Shown here: one piece after another, positions 57,541 to 64,000 of the stretch
Layout of the letters: each line of letters starts with the position of its first letter
Numbering within the stretch: the stretch's first letter is position 1
DNA from: Nonomuraea jabiensis
GTDB lineage: Bacteria > Actinomycetota > Actinomycetes > Streptosporangiales > Streptosporangiaceae
Assembly: GCF_014204795.1 (NCBI RefSeq)
Contig: NZ_JACHMB010000001.1
Location: 9,498,501 to 9,562,500 of the forward strand
DNA length: 64,000 bases
Direction: 5' to 3'
The notes under the pieces: model-generated
The model's input: only the letters and a program-made list of their open reading frames with translations
What the model was told of the DNA's origin: nothing
The model's database searches: none
Position numbers and translations under genes: made by a program

Positions 57541-59190
57541 TCAGTACGGCCGTTGGAGGAAGCGGCCCAGCGACGGGTCGTACAGGCGGCCTGACACCAG
57601 GACCGTCCCGTCCAGGGCGGTCGGGTGGAACGCGCCGCCCAGCCAGCCGTAGCGGCTCGGCCGGGTGGCCAGGCCGAACTCGTCGTACCCGATCACGGTG
57701 GCCAGGCCGCTGTCGAGGTCCAGCTCGCTGCCCACGTGCCCACCGACCGTGAGCAGCTGGAGGCGGACCGACCCGGTCGCGCCCGTGAGCGCGGCCAGCT
57801 CTCCGCCGACGGCGGCCACGTTGCGGACGACCGCGCCGTTCTCGGCCGTCCAGGAGGGCCGCTCGCCGTCGGAGCCGTAATGGTGGACGGCGACCGCGCC
57901 CGCCTCGGTGGTCTCCGACCTGATCCGGCCCGCCGGATCGCGCGTCCACGTCAGGCTCCGCTCGCCGGAGGTCTGCTCGGCCGGCAGGCCGTCGGCGAAG
58001 TAGCCGACGGTCCGCCCACCCGGCAGCGAGGTGGTGCGGCCCGCCGGGTCGTAGCCGTAGCCGTCTCCGGTCAGCCTGCCGTCGGAGGTGTAGGCGTACG
58101 TCGTGATGCTCGCGGCGGAGTCGTCGGCCACCGGACAGTCCTCGTCCGACGCCTGCACGGCGAGCCGGGTCCGGTTGCCCGCGCCGTCGTGGCCGTAGCG
58201 GCGTAGCGTGCACACCGGGAACACCATGTCCAGCGCCGACGCGAGCTGCCCCGCCTTGTCGTAGCCGAGCTGCCGCTCGCTCATGGTGTCGGTGCGCATG
58301 CTGAGCACCTCCTGCCCGTGGACGTTCCGGCCGACCTCGTCGATCATCACCGGGCCTTCCATGCCGTCCCTGGTGTAGATCCGCGCGTAGTTCTGCCCGC
58401 GCTCGTCGTACGGCGACTGCAGGTGCAGCCCGCCCGGCAGGTCGCCCTCGATCTGGCGGCCGTCGGCGTCGTAGCGGGCGGTGAAGGTGCCCGCCGCCGA
58501 GTCGGTGACCGAGGTGGGCAGGCCGCGCGGCTCGGCCGCGTGGTCGTAGGCGTAGACCCTGGTGGACGGGGCCGAGTCCGTGACCTTGACCGGGCGGTCG
58601 AGGTCGTCGTACTCGGTGCGGGTCTGGCCGCCGTCCGCGTCGGTGTGGGAGATGACCCGACCCAGCCGGTCGTAGGCCGTCACGATCTTCTCCGTGCCGC
58701 GCCACCGCTCGGTGGGCCGGCCGGTGGCCGGGCTGTAGCCGATGCCGATCTCGGCCTCGCCGCCGGCCCGGGTCGAGATGGGGCGGCCGGCCGGGTCGCG
58801 CTTGATCGTGGTGACCGTGTCCCCTCGGTCACGGTGTCGGGCAGGCCGGAGGCGGTGTAGGTATAGGTCTTCCCGCCGTCCTGGCACACCAGGCCGGCCC
58901 ACTCGGGCCGTCCGCCGCAGGTGCCGCTGCCGGTGGCCGTGTGGAGAACCGGCCCTGCGGTGTCGGTGGTGACCGCCCGGCCGCCGGGGTCGCGAACGGT
59001 CCTGATCTGCCGGCCGGTCGCCCAGTCGTAGGACAGGGCGGTGGTCTTCACGTCCACGTCCGGCTTGGACTCGCGCCCGACGATCACGGCGCCGACCTTG
59101 ACGGTGGTCGGCAGGTCGCGGGCTGTCGCTCCGGACGGCCTGCCCTCGTCGTAGGGGCGGCACCGGAATACGAGCGAAACGTGCCACGTG
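57541..59190 (-). pseudogene. RHS/YD-repeat protein, frameshifted and 5'-truncated
   Basis: The minus strand carries many YD repeats ('YDRLGRVISHTDADGGQTRT', 'YDDLDRPVKVTDSAPSTRVY', 'YGHDGAGNRTRLAVQ') and ends in an RHS-core-like 'LYDPSLGRFLQRPY'. The 5' part ('ALSYDWATGRQIRTVRDPGG', 'GKTYTYTASGLPDTVTEG') is in another frame; a missing G in the run near 58820 would join them. The N-terminal export and wall regions are lost and no toxin domain follows the core. Such proteins normally wrap and deliver a C-terminal toxin. Confidence 0.85.
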
Positions 59191-59270
59191 GCCCACGGTC
59201 GGGGCGGATTGGCCTGCCAGTAGGAGATTGAACCGGGTTTGCTGTCACATCTGTTGACGCTGTGCGGGAT

Positions 59271-59402
59271 GATGATCGACGGCGACCCCGTCGTGATCTC
59301 TGGTGGGAGTCGGCCCAGCTGAGCCTGATGGCCCTGCCGGCGATGACGGCGGAGCAGCGTGCGAAGGCGTTGACGGAGGTGGCCGAGCGGCCAGGGCGGT
59401 GA
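59271..59402 (+). pseudogene. Short unidentified coding fragment
   Basis: A plus frame reads 'RRDLWWESAQLSLMALPAMT' then 'AEQRAKALTEVAERPGR' to a TGA. It looks like the helical end of a real protein but has no start. The gap 59191-59473 otherwise shows nothing. Confidence 0.3.
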
Positions 59403-59473
59403 GTTCGGTGGCGTCGCGGCCCAGCCGCTGTTCCCGTCCCGCCAGAAGGTCCACCCGCTGCCGGGGAGCCGCG

Positions 59474-60097
59474 ATGACGCCGCTGACGTTCGCCTGCCAG
59501 CACGTGCCCGGTGTCACCGTGATCTCGATGGCCGGAGACCTGGACGCCGCCAACGTCGACCAGCTGGACGCCTTCGTCAGCCGGGCGCGTCGGCAGCCGG
59601 GCGATCACGTGGTGCTCGATCTCAGCGAGGTGCCGCATGTGGGCCGGTCCGGCCTGCGCGTGCTGCTCAATGTCCGGGCCCTGCTGCGCCGGCACGGAGG
59701 CGACCACCTGGCCTCCCTCCAGCAGGCACCTGCCCGGCTGCTGAACGACACCGGAGCCAGGCTCATCCTGACCGTGCATCACGTACAGCCGGGAGTCGTG
59801 CACGGTGCACGTGCACACCGCCAGGGTCAGGCGTCGTCGCGTCCCCCAGGTCGTCGTAGGGCTCGCCGCAGGCCAGGCGCTTGGTGTCCCAGCGTCGGCG
59901 CTGACAGCGACCCGGCCGGCGTACCGCAGCATGGCGCCGACCGGGGTCGCCTCGCGTGCGAGCGTGCCCCTTCCCCGGCGGCGGCATCGCACCGATCATG
60001 CATATCAGTAGCTAAACCAGTCGCGATCAGTGAATACCGGATCTTCGCGCCCCCGGCGCGAAACGGGGGTCAGGCGTCGTCGTCCCACAGGTCGTAG
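59474..60097 (+). CDS. STAS-domain protein (anti-sigma factor antagonist-like) with an unusual tail
   Basis: 207 residues. The STAS domain (about 1-100) shows 'VISMAGDLDAANVDQLDAFV' and 'VVLDLSEVPHVGRSGLRVLL'; the Ser of the usual D-S-S-G motif, the phosphorylation site for anti-sigma kinases, is kept as Arg-Ser-Gly. The last 100 residues are Arg/Pro/Gly-rich, lack family resemblance and partly overlap a degenerate copy of the neighbouring gene's 3' end (minus strand, 59826-59885), so the true stop may have been lost by rearrangement. GGGGAG precedes ATG 59474. Confidence 0.75.
   Translation: MTPLTFACQHVPGVTVISMAGDLDAANVDQLDAFVSRARRQPGDHVVLDLSEVPHVGRSGLRVLLNVRALLRRHGGDHLASLQQAPARLLNDTGARLILTVHHVQPGVVHGARAHRQGQASSRPPGRRRARRRPGAWCPSVGADSDPAGVPQHGADRGRLACERAPSPAAASHRSCISVAKPVAISEYRIFAPPARNGGQASSSHRS
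59826..59885 (-). repeat. Degenerate copy of the 3' end of the gene at 60070-60794
   Basis: Plus-strand text from 'caggcgtcgtcgcgtccccc' through 'gtcgtagggctcgccgc' matches, with small indels, 60070-60125. The minus strand here encodes 'RLACGEPYDDLGDATTPDP' versus 'RLARGEPYDYDLWDDDA' in the intact gene. It marks a local duplication and partial deletion. Confidence 0.65.
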
Positions 60098-60794
60098 TCG
60101 TAGGGCTCGCCGCGGGCCAGCCGCTGCTCGCGCAACTGCTGGCGTTCGGCATCGGTGATGCAGGTGATGTACTCCCACCGGCTGACCCGCTGGACCTTGC
60201 CGCGGGCCAGGTCGTGCTGCAGCACGATCCGGGAGGAGCGGCCCATCTCCTGCTCTTTGACCACCAAGGGGTCTGTCGCCTCCCACGGCACGCCAGCCCA
60301 GGAGGCGTTGTCGGCGATGTCGACGGCCGCACGGTGCGCGGGGGAGCCGTGCTGGCGAGGTCCGTCGGCCAGGGGTTCCCAGCAAGAGGCGCACCGCACC
60401 CACGCGACCTTGTCAAGCTGGCCGACGTCGGTGTCGACGACGACGTCCTGCACGCCGCTGCCGGGGTCGGCGGTGTTGACCAGGGCGTTGACCACCGGCC
60501 CGGTGTAGGTGACCTGCAGGAAGGAGGACCTGCAGTGCGGGCAGACCGGCACCCGCTTGGTCGCCGGCAACCGCTCGCCCAGGACCTTCTCCTGCGCGCG
60601 CCGTTCACGTTCGGCTTCCTGCTCGGCGAGGTGGCGCTGCCACACCGCGGCCGCCTCGACCGGGCAGCAGCACGGCCTCGTTACGGCCCGGGCCGACGCC
60701 GGGTCAACACGACCGGGTCGCCGCCGCCGGCCGCTTCGATGAGTTCGGCCAGGCGGGCGCGGGCATCCCGGATCCCGATCTTCATGATCCGCAT
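60070..60794 (-). CDS. Protein with Phd/YefM-like N-terminus and zinc-ribbon-like region, frameshifted
   Basis: Reading from ATG 60794 or 60785 gives 'MKIGIRDARARLAELIEAAG' and 'GGDPVVLTRR', a good Phd/YefM antitoxin fold start. That frame stops at 60681. In other frames the text continues as 'NEAVLL' and then 'PVEAAAVWQRHLAEQEAERE' to the end at 60070, so two small indels near 60660-60710 separate the parts; the restored protein would be about 238 residues. The larger part has two Cys pairs ('VPVCPHCRSSF', 'VRCASCWEPL') and no known domain. No toxin gene follows. Confidence 0.6.
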
Positions 60795-60888
60795 CGTGTA
60801 CACAACCCGGCATGGGCCGGACGGGAACCCCGCACCGCCTGGGACTCCCGCTGGACTGCCCCGGCGCAGCCCAGGGAAGTTCATTGTG

Positions 60889-61776
60889 CTAAACGCGAGC
60901 TGGTACCTTCACGCCCTTGCCGAAGACGTAGAGCCGGTTGCCCAGCGAGGCGCCGGCGAGGGAGGTGTTCGTGATGCCGCCCCCTTGAACCTGCGTCCAC
61001 CCACCGAACGGCTGACCGTCGGCCGCGGAGTTGACGTAGATCTTGTTGTCGGCGATGCCTTTGGCGAAGACGTAGAGCCGATTACCCAGCGACGCGGCGG
61101 CGAGTGCGGCGTTCGTTGTGCCGCCTCCCTGAACCTCTGCCCACCTGCCGAACGGCTGACCGTCGGCCGCGGAGTTGACGTAGATCTTGTTGTCGGCGAT
61201 GCCTTTGGCGAAGACGTAGAGCCGATTACCCAGCGACGCGGCGGCCAGTGCGGCATTCGTCGTACCGCCTCCCTGAACCTCTGCCCACCTGCCGAACGGC
61301 TGACCGTCGGCCGCGGAGTTGACGTAGATCTTGTTGTCGGCGATGCCTTTGGCGAAGACGTAGAGCCGATTACCCAGCGACGCGGCGGCCAGTGCGGCAT
61401 TCGTCGTACCGCCTCCCTGAACCTCTGCCCACCTGCCGAACGGCTGACCGTCGGCCGCGGAGTTGACGTAGATCTTGTTGTCGGCGATGCCTTTGGCGAA
61501 GACGTAGAGCCGATTACCCAGCGACGCGGCGGCGAGTGCGGCGTTCGTTGTGCCGCCTCCCTGAACCTCTGCCCACCTGCCGAACGGCTGACCGTCGGCC
61601 GCGGAGTTGACGTAGATCTTGTTGTCGGCGATGCCTTTGGCGAAGACGTAGAGCCGATTACCCAGCGACGCGGCGGCCAGTGCGGCATTCGTCGTACCGC
61701 CGCCTTGAACTTCCGTCCAACCCTCGAACGGCCGGTTGTTGGCGGCGGAGTTGACGTAGATGCTGTTGTCCCCCAT
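60889..61776 (-). CDS. Beta-propeller lectin-like protein built of near-identical 48-residue repeats
   Basis: 295 residues, about six repeats each reading close to 'NKIYVNSAADGQPFGRWAEV', 'QGGGTTNAALAAASLGNRLY' and 'VFAKGIAD'. Each unit is one four-strand blade, as in PLL-type (Photorhabdus lectin) or tectonin-like sugar-binding propellers. The Trp and the Asn/Gly-rich loops recur in each blade. No signal peptide. Start ATG 61776 has GGGGAGGA five bases upstream; an upstream GTG/ATG frame to 61920 is less likely. It lies downstream of the two unknown minus-strand genes and may be delivered with them. Confidence 0.8.
   Translation of the reverse strand: MGDNSIYVNSAANNRPFEGWTEVQGGGTTNAALAAASLGNRLYVFAKGIADNKIYVNSAADGQPFGRWAEVQGGGTTNAALAAASLGNRLYVFAKGIADNKIYVNSAADGQPFGRWAEVQGGGTTNAALAAASLGNRLYVFAKGIADNKIYVNSAADGQPFGRWAEVQGGGTTNAALAAASLGNRLYVFAKGIADNKIYVNSAADGQPFGRWAEVQGGGTTNAALAAASLGNRLYVFAKGIADNKIYVNSAADGQPFGGWTQVQGGGITNTSLAGASLGNRLYVFGKGVKVPARV
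60970..61740. repeat. 144-bp tandem repeats in the lectin gene
   Basis: Phase markers 'attacccagcgacgcggcgg' recur at 61081, 61225, 61369, 61513 and 61657, exactly 144 bases apart, with almost no divergence. Two subtypes exist: ggcgagtgcggcgttcgttgtg (61081 and 61513 units) and ggccagtgcggcattcgtcgta (61225, 61369 and 61657 units), indicating recent duplication or gene conversion of blocks. Confidence 0.9.
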
Positions 61777-62236
61777 GTGTTCCTCCCCGGTTTCGTGCGC
61801 GATGTCGTCGCGGGCAGTAGGTGTGGGGGCTGCGGTTGTATCGTCCTGGCCTCCTCTTCCCGGTCGACGAGCAACCTCGCACAAGCAGGACACTTCATCC
61901 CGAACCTGGCATGTCTCCATGCCAACTCCTCAAACTCCCAGGCCGCTGCATACACCCTCGATCGCACGCCTTGAATCACCCCAGGCACACAACCGCCTTC
62001 TCGCCGAACTCTTGCGGGACGGCTCCCTCGTGGCGGGCCTCTCTGCGCTTGTGCGCTCGACCACACGGGACCGATCACCCTGCCCGGCGCTCCAAAAGGC
62101 GTCCCGCGTCCGGGCCGCCGCCGCCCCACGCGCCGACACCGGCAAGCTCCTCGCGCCGTACGATCTCGACCGTTACGAGCTGCGCCTGCCGCGGGTGCCG
62201 GGAGACGCGGGCGGAGGAGGCGCAGCACGCCGCCGA
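61777..62236. other. Gap upstream of the lectin gene
   Basis: About 460 bases. On the minus strand one frame contains 'YAAAWEFEELAWRHARFGMK' and 'CPACARLLVDREEEARTIQP' before the lectin start, a short zinc-knuckle-like text that may be a small or decayed gene, but no start with a ribosome site is evident. Confidence 0.3.
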
Positions 62237-63192
62237 TCATGTGGGGAGGTTGCCCGGCCGTGCCCGCCGCCACGTCATGGCAGGCTGGGTGTCCGGCACG
62301 GGCTCGAATGCGCCCAGTTCCTCCACCTCGTCCTTCTCCTCGGGCGTGGCAAGGCTGAGACAGGGGTACCCCTCGCCCTTTCCTACGCCTTCGGAGATGA
62401 CGGCGGCGCCGTTCCTGGCGGGCTGCGGGAAGGTGTCCTTGAGGTCGGAGATCGTCGCCGCGAAATTGACTTTCCACCGGATGTGGTACAGGTAGACGAT
62501 CTCTGCGGTTTCATCCGGGAGGACGTCATCGTTCCCGAGGACCTTCAAGGTGGCGTTCCTGACGGCGATCAGGCAGGCCCGGAACACCTTGGTTCCGCCG
62601 CTGGCATAGGCGGTCCAGCCTTACAGTCCGCTTTGGGCTTCCGGTTCACCGCTGTGGACCGACCAATAGGAGATGTTCGGCTGGTCGTCCATCGCGACCC
62701 TGGTCACGGTCCCGGGAATCAGAGAACCGGTCGGATGCGTGTCGTACCAGGGGTAGGCCTCATCGCCGTCCCGCATACGGGGCATCGTGGTGGTGAGCGT
62801 GGCCTGGTTGTCCCACATGTCGTCCCGATAGGTCATCCGGGTGGCGCAGGATTCGACCGTCTGGATCCAGCCGAGCGTCCACGGCTCGGGCCTGCCCACC
62901 GCCGGACGGTGGCGATGAACGTGACGGTTTGGCAGGCCACCCGTTCTGATGGCCTTCTTGGGTCGTCGGGCTGCATCACGGTGCGGCACAGTCCTGGACT
63001 GATCTCGGCGTTGATCGTCTGCAGTTGGAGGTAGGCGTCGCCGACCTTGATCATCGCGTAGGGAGAGGGGGCCGGATCCTCCGCGACGGAGGCGTTCGCG
63101 GTGACCATCGCGCTGTTCGCGGTGGGCGTGGACGGGGTGACCTGCCCGGTGTGATCGAGGGGCGCTTTCGGGAGGTTCGTCGGCTCGGTCAT
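62237..63192 (-). pseudogene. Unrecognised soluble protein, disrupted by a frameshift and an in-frame stop
   Basis: From ATG 63192 the text runs 'MIKVGDAYLQLQTINAEISP' to 'VACQTVTFIATVRR', breaks near 62906 (one G too few), continues in another frame 'VGRPEPWTLGWIQTVESCAT' to 'YWSVHSGEPEAQSGL', meets TAA at 62621-62623, and then stays in that frame as 'GWTAYASGGTKVFRACLIAV', 'RNATLKVLGNDDVLPDETAE', 'IVYLYHIRWKVNFAATISDL'. A restored protein would be about 318 residues. The start overlaps the previous stop (ATGA). GTG 62587 could start the last part independently. I do not recognise the family. Confidence 0.55.
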
Positions 63193-64000
63193 GGCTGGAC
63201 CGGTGTGGGGCCGTTGGAGTTGATCGCGGCCTTGTCGATCTGGTTGACGATCTGTGGCAGCGGGAAGAGCGCACTGAACTGGGCGACGCCCTCGGAGTCG
63301 CCCTTGCGTAGCAGTTCGAGGGCCAGCCGCTGCCGCTCGATCTCCACTTCTTCGAGGTCGTTTTCCAGTTGTTTGGCGCGAATCGCTTCCTTCTGCAGTC
63401 CGGCGGAGTAGTCGTCCAGGCCGGTGCCGCGGCCGAGGAAGGTGTCGACGACGACGCCGTCGGTGCGCAGCACGTGTACGTCGGCGTTGATGATGACGCC
63501 GGGCACCTGCATCGGGGCGGGGTCGTCGGGGCGCTGGTAGGTGGAGGTGGCGTGCGGGTTGACCCGCAGGTGGCTGCGGTCGTCGTCGGTGAGGGTCTGC
63601 ACGAAGTCGGGTCGGGGGGTGCCCTCGTGGTCGGCCAGTTTGGCCAGTTCCTCGGTGATGGCGGTGCGGACGGTGTCCCGGTGTTCGGCCACGAGGTACG
63701 TGTGCAGCAGCCAGTCGAGCTCTGGCAGGGGCACCTCGTGGCGGGTTCGGCGTAGCCGTTGAAGAACGCCACCCGCACGTCCACCAGGTGCAGCAGGGTG
63801 ATGTACTCCTGGTTCATCTGCCGGAAGACGAAGTTGAGCGTGCGTGAGACGTTGATGTTGCGCAGTTGCCGCTCGGTGGCCTGCTCCTCGCCGCTTTCCT
63901 CGGTGGACTGCGTCTCGGTGTTGATCTGCATGTCGCGGCGGGAGGAGGCGCGGGCGGCGTTCTTGCCGACGGCGTTGCTGACGTTCTTGGCGAACTCCTC
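63189..64000 (-). CDS. Unrecognised protein, 3' part; gene continues beyond the right edge, one frameshift
   Basis: Enters from beyond 64000. The first visible part ('INTETQSTEESGEEQATERQ', 'LRNINVSRTLNFVFRQMNQE', 'YITLLHLVDVRVAFFNGYAE') breaks at about 63748, where a C run is one short. It continues as 'VPLPELDWLLHTYLVAEHRD' to 'LPQIVNQIDKAAINSNGPTP' and stops at 63189. The C-terminal 80 residues are a charged helix ('LENDLEEVEIERQRLALELL'). Together it shows no domain I can name. It overlaps the next gene by four bases, so the set is an operon reading toward the lectin. Confidence 0.6.
   Translation of the reverse strand, partial: GVRQERQQRRRQERRPRLLPPRHADQHRDAVHRGKRRGAGHRAATAQHQRLTHAQLRLPADEPGVHHPAAPGGRAGGVLQRLRRTRHEVPLPELDWLLHTYLVAEHRDTVRTAITEELAKLADHEGTPRPDFVQTLTDDDRSHLRVNPHATSTYQRPDDPAPMQVPGVIINADVHVLRTDGVVVDTFLGRGTGLDDYSAGLQKEAIRAKQLENDLEEVEIERQRLALELLRKGDSEGVAQFSALFPLPQIVNQIDKAAINSNGPTPVQP

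Noticed and set aside
60970..61740. Evenly spaced repeats that could suggest a CRISPR array
   Set aside because: The 144-base units are continuous coding repeats with no unique spacers, forming propeller blades of one protein.

Overview
The window is very GC-rich, with GTG/TTG starts, NarL-type two-component pairs, SoxR/PadR/ROK/MarR/TetR regulators, Tat substrates and IS/Tn3 remnants typical of soil actinomycetes. It reads as a Streptosporangiales-like actinomycete chromosome (Nonomuraea or Streptosporangium type). The genus is an inference; no rRNA, tRNA or other taxonomic marker is present. No CRISPR array was seen.

Layout. 0-5.4 kb: end of an exported protein, a NarL-type kinase/regulator pair, a tyrosine recombinase and a frameshifted ECF sigma factor followed by a membrane-anchored partner. 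5.4-15 kb: redox/detoxification modules, each pairing a small regulator with NAD(P)H or flavin oxidoreductases and efflux pumps. The TetR module has matching palindromic operators at two promoters 2 kb apart; the MarR module has its own pair. 14.8-18 kb: a decayed Tn3-family transposon (resolvase fragment, truncated transposase, one 38-bp terminal repeat) inserted in an IS701-like remnant. 18-23 kb: an envelope locus with an OmpR-type two-component pair divergent from an L,D-transpeptidase lipoprotein, a small secreted peptide and a Tat-exported TPR/pepsin-like protein that has lost its catalytic Asp.

23.6-33.5 kb is a pectin-use cluster. A six-gene minus-strand operon with overlapping genes (sugar-binding lipoprotein, two ABC permeases, Gfo/Idh/MocA dehydrogenase, DUF6807 protein, ROK regulator) diverges from pectate lyase, pectin methylesterase and a shortened GH43 gene. 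Extracellular enzymes cut and demethylate pectin, the ABC transporter imports oligomers, and the ROK protein probably senses the sugar.

33.9-44 kb: a PadR-regulated ABC exporter (ATPase plus FtsX-like permease), an unknown multi-pass membrane protein, SoxR beside a broken FMN reductase, tandem MmcQ/YjbR proteins, and an AraC regulator with an MDR oxidoreductase and a carboxylesterase. 44-55.6 kb is a junkyard of mobile DNA. Its centrepiece is an ISL3-family IS whose transposase gene is split by a group II intron of about 2.4 kb; removing the intron restores one 510-residue frame exactly. Around it lie resolvase, integrase, serine recombinase, Tn3 and other transposase fragments, plus a few intact cargo genes (Nudix, collagen-like exported protein, DUF7019-like protein).

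55.7-64 kb: two membrane proteins, a frameshifted RHS gene, a STAS protein, a Phd/YefM-like protein with a zinc-ribbon-like region, and a minus-strand set entering from beyond the right edge (two unrecognised proteins and a repeat-built beta-propeller lectin).

At least six genes are broken by one-base indels, mostly in short G or C runs. Either the region is decaying or the assembly carries homopolymer errors, so every frameshift call here should be checked against reads.
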